NCBI RefSeq assembly: GCF_000213175.1
Contig: NW_009799103.1
Location: 3,830,258 to 3,894,257, forward strand
Source of the DNA: Neurospora tetrasperma FGSC 2508
Lineage: Eukaryota; Ascomycota; Sordariomycetes; Sordariales; Sordariaceae
Length of the DNA: 64,000 nt
Direction of reading: 5' to 3'
Below are positions 10,201 through 21,754 of the stretch, piece after piece (position 1 is the stretch's first letter; every line of letters begins with the position of its first letter). Below the pieces are notes generated by a model. That model saw only the letters and a list, made by a program, of their open reading frames with translations. It was not told the origin of the DNA and made no database searches. Both the position numbers and the translations under genes were made by a program.

Positions 10201-12917
10201 CTACCCATAAACCTCCCCAACAACATGACTCTCCGCCTCTCCCCTCGTAAACCCCAACCACTTCTCCTCAACCTCCACTTCATCTCTCACCACAACCTGC
10301 CTAATGACTCCCCAAGACAACGGACCCGCCGCAATATCCGTATCTCCTTCCTCCTCTTCCTCATCTCCATCTCCATCCCCATCCCCACCCTCTCTCTCCC
10401 GTCTCACCCCCTTCCTCATTAGCGGAGCATGCACATGACAAGCAGCAGCAATAACCGCCGAGCAACCCCCCATAATCAGCATACCCGCCGGATACTTGCC
10501 AAAAACCGCCAACCCCAGAATTGTCACCCACGAAAGCGTTCCCAGCACAATCACCCAGAACATGGCACAGAGGGAGTACCCGAGCGTAAAGGTGGTGGGA
10601 TTCGACTTGTCCAACGTGGTTCCGTCCACATCGATAAAGTCCACTTCGGTGAAATACAAGCATTGGCTCATCAGCCAGTGCATAACGCTGGAAACGGCGA
10701 CGAAGGGGAGGGCGTAGCGGTAGGGAAGGCTGAGGAAGAAGGTGGACCGTTGGGAGCCGCGCGGTTGAGAGGTGCGGAGCGTCTTTGTTGTTGGTGTTTT
10801 GGGGCTTGCTTTTCCTTTTCTTCTTCACCATGTCATCCATGTCTTCTTTTTCCTGGTCTCTGTCTGGGTCTCTACATGGAAGGAGTGCCACTCCCGTTCG
10901 GCAACCATCTTGGTCAAGATGTTGTTGAAGAAGAGGTACGTCAGTGAGAGAAAGATTTGGGGCGTGTTGGCGAGCAGGACGAGCCACCAGCGAAGGGGTG
11001 GTCTATCTATGCCGTCGCTATCGTAAACGATGTGGTCAGAGTCCATGGAATCGAGTTTGAAGGTGAAAAGGGACTTGAGATGTTGTGTTGCGGGGTTTTC
11101 GTTGCTCAGAGCTTTGCCGAAGAACAAGATACTTTGGGAGAACATGTAGAGAAACCAGACCATGGTTAGAGACCAGCGCGTCAAGGAGGCTGATTTCCAT
11201 AAGGGCGTTGCTTTGGGCTTGTATGCCCGCGGCGGAAGTGCTGGACGGAAGATGTTTGTGAACGATGTGTGGTGGTAAGTGCAGCTGGATCTCGGGATTG
11301 TCTTTGAGTCTGGAGGCGGAGGCTCGGTTATGAACGAGTCGATCGCGTCTCCGATGGTGACCAGCGGTATTGATCTGTGGAACCAAGCCATTGAGCTGAG
11401 GCAGGCCGCGATGACGAGGTTGCAGAAGGTTGTCAACCACCAAAAGACTGGCTCGGCAAGTAATCGGCATTTGGGATTGATCCGTCTCACGAAAATCTTG
11501 CCACGAATCCTAAAGACCGGTGTTGATGGGCCAGATCGATTTGTTATTGCCAGATAATCGTCGATGTAACAGTGAGCATTCTTTGCAGACGGAGGAATAG
11601 CGCACAATTGGCCCCAGAAGAATCCTTGCGGATCTATGACCTGGACCAACCCGTCTTGGTAGTCTAGAGATACCTCTTGAAATTCATTCAAAATAGTTTT
11701 CCAATAAGGGTCCTCTGAAGAGTTCCATCCAGTCGTCTTGGCTGCCCCTATGACAGTGATCTCTTCCATCCACCATGCCTGTGCATCCGAGTAAATCCTT
11801 GCTGGCTCAATGCGGTGATAAAGAAATCCAGACACAGGCTCGGATGTATTGGCTCTTGTGGCCCGCGTAGACTTTTTGTCGGCAACCACAACGACGCCAC
11901 CGTAGGAGGAAATCCTGGCTTTGAGATCCTTGTCGATGGACTTGACATTTACCTCTCTCCATTGCTGTGTATCCTGAAGGTTAAAAAGCACGCCATGGGC
12001 ACGTCGTGTTGTCATGAGTTTGCTGGTGAAAAAGAAATTCAGAACCACCTGAAGTTCGAGAGACCTTGAATGGACGTATCAAATACTCTGGGGAGATGGC
12101 CACCACGTTATATGATGGCCTTGAAGTGGTCGAGAATATGGCCGAGTTGTAAACCAAGTGGAGAGGCAACACCGTAATCAACATGGTTGTCCACATGATG
12201 AGTCGTTTTGGACGGAGATGGAGCATATTTCTCAGAGAGAAAATGCCAATGTCAGCGGTGCCGCCGCTATTGTGTATATGATCAATATCCGCACGGGTCG
12301 GAGCTGCCCATGCTTGCATGGCAAAGTTCTTTCGTGTCGTATTTGGTTAGCGTACCATGAAGTTTTGTAGGTATTTTGGGCCGGAACGCGGATTGCATAA
12401 TGCTAACTAACCTGTGACGAACCGTTACAAGCACAAGAGTATATCGCTGGGATGAATAACAACGGTAGTAGTAGCCAGAAGGTACTGGTCAATTGTAGAA
12501 GCTATTGCTTGCTGAAGAGCTATAATAACGAAGGCCGGGGGGGGGCCTTCTTATATACTGGCTTTGAGCCGGTCCCGTAGTCCCGTACATTCGGGACTCC
12601 GGGTCCTTCCTGATTGGTCAATCTATCTAAGCTGGTTGGTTGGATCGTAACATAACCGTGGCACCAAGAAGGCCAGCTGAAAATATATTCATAAGCAAGT
12701 GTACAGACGTATCCGCCCGGTTGACCTTCTTGCACGAATCGTCCATTATGGCCAGACTCGCACTGTCCCGGTCTTGCCTTTGGCGTTTCGACATGATTTT
12801 CAAGATAAGACTGACAACTATGTTGACGGATAGCATCAGCCAAGAAAGAGCACACAGTATCTTCAGAGCTCCTCGCCATCCGCAAAGACGAGTGTAATAG
12901 GTTGAGAAGCGCTTCAT
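10201..12917 (-). CDS. DUF6536 multi-pass membrane protein
   Basis: Four exons are inferred: 12917-12657, 12328-12107, 12048-10876 and 10782-10201. The ATG at 12917 begins MKRFSTYYTRLCGWRGALK, carrying the GWR signature of the fungal DUF6536 family. Exon 2 has the family's AAPTR and LPLHLVYNSAIF segments; exon 4 has the QRSTFFLSLPYRYAL segment. About seven hydrophobic helices follow, ending in an acidic tail. Intron 1 (12329-12656) has a good CTAAC branch. Intron 2 (12049-12106, 58 nt) and intron 3 (10783-10875, 93 nt) are needed to cross a frame change and an in-frame TGA at 10825-10827; both have weak signals, so a damaged gene is possible. Function is unknown. It is divergent from the membrane gene at 13519. 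Confidence 0.7.
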
Positions 12918-13518
12918 CGGGGAGAAAAGGCTTTCTGGGGTTGATGTTGCCTGCGAAACAGGCACCCTGAAGGGAGCTCAAGCAGATTCAAGACGAGATG
13001 GAATGCCCAAATACAAAATCCGGACTGTAATTGCCCCCACTTGCTTTGCCGTGGGATTACACGGACTGAGAGGAGCCGGTCGGAGACTGCGCCCCATTTC
13101 CAAATTTGAACTTGGAGTGTATACGACTTGTGCCACAATTTAAATATGAGCCGCCGGGTGGTTATTCGCTGCTTCGTCGGTGTGATACTGGCGTACCGCC
13201 CATGAGCTCCGGCTTAAATGCGGCGTCATTGACAAATCTGGGATTCTTGGAAAATCCCATTGGAGAACCATGGTTTACTTCGGTCAGCAGTTAGAGAGCA
13301 CTAATACGTTGTGTGACATAACCTTTCGGGTCGGTAAACAGGCGTGATGGACTGATTCCGATTGAACCAGGGGTGTAGAGGTTGTACATGAACTGGAAAG
13401 CTTTCTTAGCGCAAATGCTTTATCCATACCTCAAACCCGGATCCCATAAACCGCTCCCCGTCAAAACCAACGACGACATACCTCTATTTCCCGAACGATA
13501 CAAACTAGAGGTACTCAA

Positions 13519-14738
13519 ATGGCTTTCGCATCACCTTTTGCTCTAGAAGAACCCCAAGGTGTCTGCTCATGGATTCTCTTCGCTGGTGACTCGTTGGCCA
13601 TCGTTGGATCGGCATTGACCGTCCTGTACACCTGTCAACGAATTAGTCTTCGAACACAGCAACTCATGCAGAAAAGCAATCCTAACAACTTCGAAGAAAC
13701 CAACGTTAGCGACACGGCAAATAGATTCCAACCTTGGCAGATTCGCACAGCCAACTTGCTAGTCCTCCACGCCGCTCTCTGGGCCATCGTCCGTTCGGCC
13801 ACCCACCTTACTTTTGCCACCAAGCAGTATCGAAGGAACACTCAAGCTTTTGATTCATACGAAAGCAACATATACCAACTCGAATGGTGGCGGAGTGACA
13901 CGGGGAAACTTTGGAATGTTGTTCAGACCTTCACCTGGGGAACGCTGTTATTCACGGCAATTCCCACGCTTTGAATGGTCAGACAGTTCTTTCCTAAAGC
14001 CTTCTCACCAAGGGCGCGCACGCTATCGCTGCTGAGGGATATCCTACTTGTGTTCTGCTTTGCCGTTCTTTGGGTACTTGGCAGTTGTCTGACAACGGCC
14101 TCCCTGGGGGTGAGCCTTGCTATGCTGGCGATGGTCGACGTGATTATGGTCAGTCTGCTTTTGTCCATGTTCAGGATTCAGGGAAATGCAACAAGAGAAA
14201 AGGTAGAAGGCGTAAGTAGATCTCTCCAACTTGACCTTCACCGGTGGTTACGGGCAATTGTACCCCCCTGGCATGTATCCCACCTCTTAAAGAAGAGTAC
14301 TTTAGCTAACCAAGAAAATGACATTGCCACTAACAGAGGGAAATCAAGATACTGAATGACTTCGTCAAAGGGACGCTAGGATTTCTCGTGGTCAGCATAG
14401 TTTTTGTTACAGCAATGTGTGTTATGACGCTGCCGATGCTTCTTGACTGGGGCGGAATCGACAGTATGCTTTACCCATCCGGTCCTGGACTGATCAAATC
14501 GAACCTCACGGTTGATATGATTGGGTTCATGCTCGAGATTTCTGCTGTCCAGTTCTTTCAGGTGTGGTTGCTCGTGACCACGAAGAGATTGGAGAGCTGT
14601 CCAATTGACGAATGGACAATGAGGCAAGAAGAGGTGCGCCACGAAGCCCACGTCGGATCTGGGCCTAGAGGTACTCTATGTGTTCTGACGAGGATCTGGA
14701 CTTTTGGCATCTCCTCATTTATGAGCTACCACAGATAG
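13519..14738 (+). CDS. Multi-pass membrane protein, interrupted by in-frame TGA
   Basis: ATG 13519 opens a frame with helices around SWILFAGDSLAIVGSALTVL and further hydrophobic segments. A TGA at 13972-13974 interrupts it, but the same frame continues immediately (ATG at 13975) with more membrane segments up to a canonical intron at 14212-14336 (GTAAGT donor, CTAAC branches, AACAG acceptor, phase 0). The second exon runs from 14337 to a stop at 14736-14738. Continuity of frame, phase and character across the TGA argues for one gene carrying a nonsense change. Readthrough, an unseen splice or a sequence error remain possible. The family is not recognised. It is divergent from the DUF6536 gene and shares a spacer of about 600 bp. 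Confidence 0.55.
13972..13974 (+). other. In-frame TGA inside membrane-protein gene
   Basis: The context is CTT TGA ATG. The codon is probably a former TGG or CGA. It is not the TAG or TAA that RIP would typically make, and no short intron with plausible signals removes it while keeping the frame. Confidence 0.7.
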
Positions 14739-15917
14739 GGTACCTCGCCGAGGATAGAGAAGCTGAGACCCGTGCCAGGTTTTCGCCTGTGAAAATAGGT
14801 AGCTAGCAAAGGAAAGCATTAATCAATCGAATATCTTGGACACCAAGACTACTTAATCTTGAAGGCGCCCTCACTAGAGGCAAGTATCGAATATATTTGA
14901 GGTCATTGTGTTTAGTGATGATTCAGGGCGGTAGTTGCTAGTTCTCTGTCCCGGGCCAGGCTCGGCTCAAGCCACAACACAAGCCCCACCAGGTCCCCGG
15001 TCCCCGGGACCGGAAGAAGTTCCACGAACCCCGGGCCCGGCCCCACTTGCACAGTCTCACTGTCCCCACTCTGCCGGACACTCAAAGACATCTCGACCCA
15101 TCTTGACCGAACCGCCGGTCCAACCGGAACCCAAACCCAAACCCAAGGTACAGGTCTCTCCGGCATTCTATCGAAACCATATACCAAAGCATTCAGCCGC
15201 AGGACTCCCAATTTGGGATTGCTCACCACAAAGACACTCGTCTGTCTATCGTCACCAAAGACCCGACTTCTGGCCTCCGGCGCTAGTACTACCAACTAGG
15301 TACCTTCACCAAGCCCACCAAGCTGCAAGAGGCCCAAAAGCAAAAAGTCCGACCACCAGTCCACGGCACGGTCTCGAGATTTATCCATGAACTGTCTGCA
15401 CATCATCGTGCCTGCTTCGGGAACTTGACAATGCTATTGGTGGAGTGGAGGATAGAGTGATGGGGACTGGGTAAAGTGGTGTAACGCTGCTGCGAGAGGC
15501 CCGTGGACAGCTAGGATGTGGGTTGTTACGGAAGCCCAGGACCGCACCGGGTGACCACCTCGAAGGTAGAGGTACCTAGGTAGGTCGCTAGAGGTATGGG
15601 ATGAACGGAATAAAGGGCACATTACAATGATCATTGTACTGCTTCGGGCTGAAATAGTGTATGAATGATCGTATGGTGGTTCTGAAGTTCTAATAAATAG
15701 CAATGTAGGTATGTACTCACTGACAGGAAAGGAATGTAGGAAAAAGTACCCCTGTAACGCACTACCGAAACTGTGTCCCTTTCGGAACAAAGTCAACATA
15801 ACATGAGCCTTGTAACCAGAAAAACAACGAAGAAAATGGTGAAAATCTGCAGGAATGGAAAATCGCAACTCGTAAAACAGAATGCTCATCGCCGGGAAGC
15901 CAGCAGGTTCAAAGTGA
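14739..15917. other. Convergent 3' spacer
   Basis: Lies between the ends of the 13519 gene and the zinc-finger gene. Proline-rich open frames on both strands at 14912-15390 reflect GC-rich low-complexity DNA (a CCCCGG-type palindrome near 15000). Two copies of TAGAGGTA occur at 15567 and 15589. Confidence 0.5.
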
Positions 15918-17234
15918 TCAAGCCTGTTTCTTATCATGACCGACGGCAGCCTTGTGCCTTTGCACATTATCCTTTCTCCCTCTGTAGTCGCAACCCGGGT
16001 AATCACACTTCGTTTTCTCCTCAGGAATTTTGTTGTCGTGAGCATAGCCGGGGTGATGCGTCCACAAATGACGGTGGAGGTCTTTGACTTCTGCGGCTTT
16101 GTAGGTGCAGCTCGGACATTCGCGGGGTCGGCGGTGGTTGTTCTGGTGTTTGCTGTAGAAGAATGGTAGGTTAGAAAGTGTAAACAAGGCAACAAGACGA
16201 AACGAAGCATTGAAAACAAGGCAAGGTAGAGGTGTCGTAATCGGAAGATGGACGTACGTTAAATCGCATTTTCGCTTAAAGACTGGCTGAGTTTTGCATT
16301 TGGACCCAATGCATTTATACTCGCCAGTTTCAGTGATGGTAAATGCTGTCAGTTTCGCTAATTCCTCCTGGTCGTTAGATTGTTCCATGGTATCGTCGTC
16401 CTCGGAGGGCTGAACTGGTAGAGACAGTGGTGGCTGTTGCTGATGCCAGGCCGGAGAATGGTGTTGAAACGAGTGTTGATAAGGAATAGTTTGTTGATTG
16501 TGTGGGTAGCCAACTTGCTCAGGAATAGCATATATTGGGCCCACCGAGAGTGGTAAGGCTCCAATGTCGTTTGGATCAAACCCCGAGTCTGTTTCTAGAC
16601 TCAGGTCCAAGTCTCCAACCGCAGGTTGTTCGGGATCCATCGTCTATGCTGATGAAGCGTAGCAGAGTGGAGGGTGGGCTCCTGCTACTTCTGCCGAATC
16701 GTATTGGTTGAAGTCTTGTTTTCCAGTCAAAGGGGGATCAGAGGCCTGATAGGCTTCGACGGATTGGTCAAATGAATATCCCGAGTAAGTTTGTGGGATA
16801 GGAGGGGGACCCGAAGGCCCCAGGCCAGAAAAAGGGGGAATAGAGCAGGCCTGAGTATTAATATAGGAGCCTGAGTCCTGGATTCCAGCGTCGTACGTGG
16901 GGTAGTGGCTCATATTCAAATGACTGGGGTTGACAGTCGGGTTCTCCTCATTGTGGTGCGTGGGAAAGTTGTGTTGCTCGTTTTCCCCAGGGTCGTCTCC
17001 ACTGATTCCAAAGGAAGATCCTTGTGGAGTCAATGGCATAGCTGAAGTCACGATGCCAATGCAAGGAGGAGTGTCCGGAGCGAAAGACGACCAAGGACTG
17101 TCCGGGTCAGAATAGCTCAAATCCTCACCGGAGCTGTCAACAGTGACATCCCAGGGATTGGGGCCAAATTCAGGATGGTAACCGGCCTCGGCAACTGAAA
17201 AGTTGTGGTCAGACCTGGTATGGTTGTTGTACAT
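15918..17234 (-). CDS. C2H2 zinc-finger protein (probable transcription factor)
   Basis: The inferred exons are 17234-16689, 16643-16258 and 16152-15918, giving 388 residues. The N-terminal half is Pro/Gln/Ser/Asp-rich and disordered. The C-terminal third carries three Cys/His fingers: CIGSKC followed by HQNNH, then CPSC with HRHLWTHH, then CDYPGC with HKAAVGH. Intron 2 (16153-16257, donor GTACGT, acceptor CTACAG, 105 nt, no stop in frame) is needed to join CDLT to KHQNNH and restore finger one. Intron 1 (16644-16688) would be only 45 nt, and its 3' AG belongs to a TAG that otherwise stops the frame. The alternative is a shorter protein starting at ATG 16640. Finger layout is typical of fungal nuclear regulators; the target is unknown. 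Confidence 0.75.
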
Positions 17235-18428
17235 GACAATAGTATGTCGATAACGTCGCTTGTATCTGATCGTGAGTGTGTGCGCATGTGTGATGGCGGC
17301 GTTCGAAACGGATCAATAGACGGACAGAGCGGTTCCGGTTCCGACAATCCTAAGGTTTCTGACGCTGAAAACGACAAGACGTGTCTTCGGTTGCCGGTGG
17401 CCTCGACACCGTTGGAGCCACGCAGAGTTCCGTCGGTGTGAGTAACAAGATGATATGAAGAACCCCTGGAAGTCAGGAAGGGACAGGCAAGACTGTGTTC
17501 CGTTGCTTAGCAGTGCTCTTGGTTCAAATACTGGGTCCGCCATGGCTTCTTGACACCGTGAATTCCCAATGGAAACATTATATTCAGACCATGCTGTTAA
17601 TGCACGCGGCCCACCGCCAACCGTAGAACCCCAAGCAAGGAAAGTGTTTTGGATACATCATCCACATGGCCAACAAGGCTAAATCTGCCTGAGGCCTACG
17701 AGGCCCACGACGGTGATGGGGCCCTTGCTCCCACTGGCGTGGTAGGATTGGTAGCGTGTAGCCACGATGTTGGCCCAATGATGTGACCTGATCTTGCCCT
17801 CCAACGCCCTCTAATTGGTCCAAAGAGACGCAAATGAAACGGTGATAGGCTGTCAATTGTCGAGGTAAGGCGTAAAAGTAGATAAAGAATGGCATGCCTC
17901 CAATGCACGATCAGCCTGCCTCCATTCGACCCAGCTCAGCCCAGGTCTCTGAGCAACCGAAACTGCTTCCTCGACTCGCGCGGTTGCGTAAGAACCGGGC
18001 AAAAGGGCCTCTAACATTTGCATAGACCTGTTTCAACCTCCATGGGGCTAAGAGCCTTGTTGTTTGTTGTCAATCACATCACGCAGGCTGCGGCAGCGCG
18101 TGGAGGCATGCTTTTGGCTCGTCTTTTCCGTGGCGGTGGGCCTCACCAACCTCAGATCGCCATCGAATCTCGACGAAACCGGTCGCGCCTACGCTGTGGG
18201 CCTCACGGTGATGCCTCTGACACAATGAGCTGGGGATAAAGTACTCGATGGGTGGAATTGGCGCAGTCCATTGTATAAGAACTTTCGAAAAGCTCGCCTT
18301 CTTCGACATCGACGACGCACCTCGACCTAGTCCATTTCATCAGCTCACCAGAATTCTTCAACTGTTTCCTCTTTGCGACCACACTTACCCGATATCTTTC
18401 CTACCCATTCTTCCCAGCCATCGACAAG
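17235..18428. promoter_or_regulatory. Shared divergent upstream region
   Basis: Separates the zinc-finger gene (minus) from the deaminase-like gene (plus), so it should hold both promoters. No coding feature is supported. The last 100 bases before 18429 are pyrimidine-rich with AC runs, as is usual for fungal leaders. Confidence 0.45.
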
Positions 18429-20249
18429 ATGTCAACCGACGACTTATCCTCCAATATTGTCCCGCTGGATGCTGGTCTCAGCCTCAAGTTCTACGAAGCG
18501 GTTCTCTTGCTCTACAGCCTCAAGGAAGTCAAGTTCGAGGCGAAGAGCGTCAAGGAACCGGAAGCAGACCTCGAATCCGACACTGGAAGATCATCGAGGG
18601 ACTCATTCCGATGCTTCGTCAACAAGCTCGGTCAGATCTGCGACAGCGAACTGAGAGGCAAAACTGTGACGGCATTCGCTGTCCTCCAGCCTGGGGGGAT
18701 TCAGTATCGATTTGCATCCAACCAGCGGACCAACGAGGAGCTGCAAGATGTCAAGAAATACATCACGAACATCCTGGGAATTCTGGGAAGCACTCCTGAC
18801 GACCAATTGAACGGAGTGTTTGGGGCGGCCCTTGAAAGAGTCATATCCTTTAACCGACCTGCCATCCAACAGCAGATCAAGAACTTGACCAAACAAGAAG
18901 GGATGAATCACTGCGTAAAAGTATGTCAAGAGGAAGATACCTCTGAAGGTAGGAGCACTCACGGGTATCATGGAGAGAATTTCACCGGCTAATAATGGGA
19001 TTGATACAGGTCGGAAAGCTGCCCTTGATATCAACACTCTCAGAAGATTTGCCTGGTTGTCCGAACGAGAAGAAAGAGGTGGACCGAGTCTAAAGATCTG
19101 TAAGTGGTTAAGTCTCAAATACTTCTGTCCCCCAGTCAACATATTAACAGGTTATCGACAGTTGTTACCGAAACGCGGGAGCTCCTGGAGACCATCAATC
19201 AGCTGTACAACTCTTCTTTCGAAGGTTTCATGCGCGACAAGGCCCGGGCAGACAGAGATCCCAATTCAAAGACACCATGGAGCGAGCTGCGACACGCCTT
19301 TAGCCGTCTTCAATCCTACAACATTGCTGTCAGAACACTCATTTCGATGCGGCGTCGGCGTCGGGAGCTGTTTGAAGACTTTGAGGTCGTACCTGTTCCA
19401 TCCAGCGTTCGATCTGGCTGCCCAAACGTCCGTCGCACCCTTGATGGTATCATCAAACGCTTTCCAGAACAGATGAAGATGGCTCAAGCATGCCATACCA
19501 ATCTCCCGGAGGAGCAGCGGGGTGCGGTGGAAAACAAGATCAAGGCGTGCACAAAAGGCAAGTTCAAGCCGTATGTGCACGCGGAATTGGTGTTGCTGGA
19601 CTCAATTCTCACAGAGCAGCGCGAGGGCGAACCGTTGCGCTTCTTTGCCGAGGCGGATTATGATCGCTATATTGGCTGCAGCAAGCCTACTTGCCGCTTG
19701 TGTAAGTTGTATATCGACAACCACCCGAGCGGGGTAGAATTTCGCCATGGTCATTGTAACGTCTACCATGAGTGGCGTGCCCCAGATATCTACAATGAAG
19801 ACGGTGTCAATGTTGCGGAAGCTATGAAGACAAGGCAGGATATCCATTACAGGATGCTGGAGACACTGCGGCAGACGATCAAGAGGTGGATTACTGACAA
19901 TGTGGCTGAGAGGAAGCTCCACGATTCCAACACGAACGCAACGAGCTACATTGGAGGAGGAAGCTCTACATACAATGCACACTTGTCAGCACAGGCTTCT
20001 CCCGATAACATGGACTGTATGTCGACCATGGGCGCGGTGGATGACTCGGATGATGTGGCAACCATGTTCGGAGGGCTGTCACTTGGCGGTGACAGTGGAC
20101 AGTCCTGGTCTCCGACGTCGGTCAGCAGAAGCTCACAGGACACAACTCCGGTGCAAGAGGATAAGGCTGGTTCTCCTCGTGGATTGTCCATGGAGTCTTT
20201 GATTGACAAGAAAAGACGACGCCCTCTGATCATCGAGGTTGAAGAGTAG
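18429..20249 (+). CDS. OTT_1508-like deaminase family protein
   Basis: Inferred exons are 18429-18948, 19010-19099 and 19162-20249, giving 565 residues. The zinc-deaminase signature is clear: HAE at residues 343-345 (within KPYVHAELVLLDS), then GCSKPTCRLC with the C-x2-C pair at 381 and 384, followed by HGHCNVYHEWRAP. This matches the fungal OTT_1508-like group of the cytidine-deaminase fold, whose substrates are not established. The N-terminal 200 residues are helical and unrecognised; the last 100 are acidic/Ser-rich and end with a KKRRR cluster, possibly nuclear. Intron 2 has GTAAGT. The intron 1 donor (GTAGGA) was chosen because only it keeps the frame through exon 2; a GTATGT at 18921 gives another reading that stops at TAA 19091. 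Confidence 0.75.
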
Positions 20250-21754
20250 GACATTAGATCGAGCGTGGCGTGTGGTTGGAGCGTTGGAAAGGTGTTGGGG
20301 TCGAGAGACGTTGATGGAATATGGGCGTGGACTTTCGTGTGTGTTGAATGTTACCGTTGTTAGACTGCCATTGTCCTGAAGATTCCTTGCTGCTTTGCGT
20401 TGTTCGACCCAGGGCCCAGGCCCAGATTGGCCAAGATTGTGACAAATGGGTTTTGCCATCGTGGGATTCGCGAGGTTGAAGACTTCCGGCAGTGCTTTCC
20501 GCTGGACACAGATTGAGTGTGTTGTTCTTCCATCTTTGAGAAAGCTCGATAGAGGTACCAAACATCATCCGTCTGCCCCTTCCGTTCCCACACGTTCAAG
20601 GTACCCACCCCACACCTACCTTTCACAGGTGCCTCAGCTGTTGTGTCCATCTATCGCCGAGCTCGCCAACACGTCTTTCCATCTCATCCCGGGCGAACTC
20701 TTGAGTCAGTTAGTCATGTTGACAGGCCAGAGATGAAATCTGTCAGCTGTTCCCTTCCCTTGGATGGACCAAATGGGATACGATTGGAAAGGTTCCGCCT
20801 GATAGCTATTTCCTTCCTTTTTGGCCTGGTCAACGACGTGGAAGGAGCTGATCCAACCTGAAACCTTCTCATCGTGAACCTTCCCCATCAGATTGGGGAA
20901 TAACTGATGAACGAGATCACCATGCAGCAGCCCTGCTCTTTCCTCATCAACCGGTTATTTCTTTCAAGTTGTACCACCGTATTCTTCACTTGAAGAAGGC
21001 CTGCCTCCCCGTGTACGCCCAGTTCGACTTCCAATCGGATCAATCATCCTCTCACTGATATCGATTCCGGGAACGTTCCAATCGGGGTGTGAGTGCGAAC
21101 AGTACCACAGACTGGGCTTGACGGGCATTCGGGCCATTAAGGAAGGGCCGTGGTGCACCAGCAGTTTCCGGGTACCGGTTGCTGGGATGCAGTACCTCGT
21201 AGAATGAACGACGGGAGCTCCGATTACAACGGACGTAGAGAAGGCAGTTGCTGTTTCCGAGACTTTGAAGAACCCGATGCGATCATGCCGTCACGGTGGC
21301 TGTGTTGTTGTCATCGCGGGCAGGAACAGTTGCGAAGGTTTGGGACTTGGCGCGGGCGGGGTCGTGGACGTGGGCGCGTAGGTATCCACATGCATGGACA
21401 ATTTAGGTTAGCGCACCATCCCGGCAGGCATCACATCGAGGTACCTCCAGTCATGGCCGTTCAAGGGAACTCGACGATTTCCACTTCATTTGCTTCTTTT
21501 CTTCCTTCGATCTTTAGTCCGTTGCCTCCAAATCACATTGAGTTGGATTTTCATACTCAAGGTCAAACAGATTCTTTGATCTGTTGTTGCGCTCATCGCT
21601 CGCTCGGCAAAGTCCCGGTAGCACTCCCGGACCCCAGGTGCAGGCCAAGGTTACAAGCGGAATACCGCAAAGACTTGGGGCATAGCTTTTCAACTACCAA
21701 GGAAATCAGGTATAATCAGATATATATATGCCCGATTCTGTACATTTCATGCTA
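20250..21754. other. Spacer up to second AT-rich island
   Basis: Normal composition with no supported gene. An open frame at 21150-21755 has no domain features and runs straight into the AT-rich DNA. Copies of TAGAGGTACC (20550) and related words occur. Confidence 0.5.

Noticed and set aside
14912-15390. Proline-rich open frames on both strands
   Set aside because: Both strands are open at once over a GC-rich palindromic stretch, which argues for composition and not coding.
18921-19093. Alternative exon chain of the deaminase gene using GTATGT at 18921
   Set aside because: It has a better donor and reads plausibly at first, but meets TAA at 19091 and no GT/AG pair before that stop joins it to the catalytic exon in frame.
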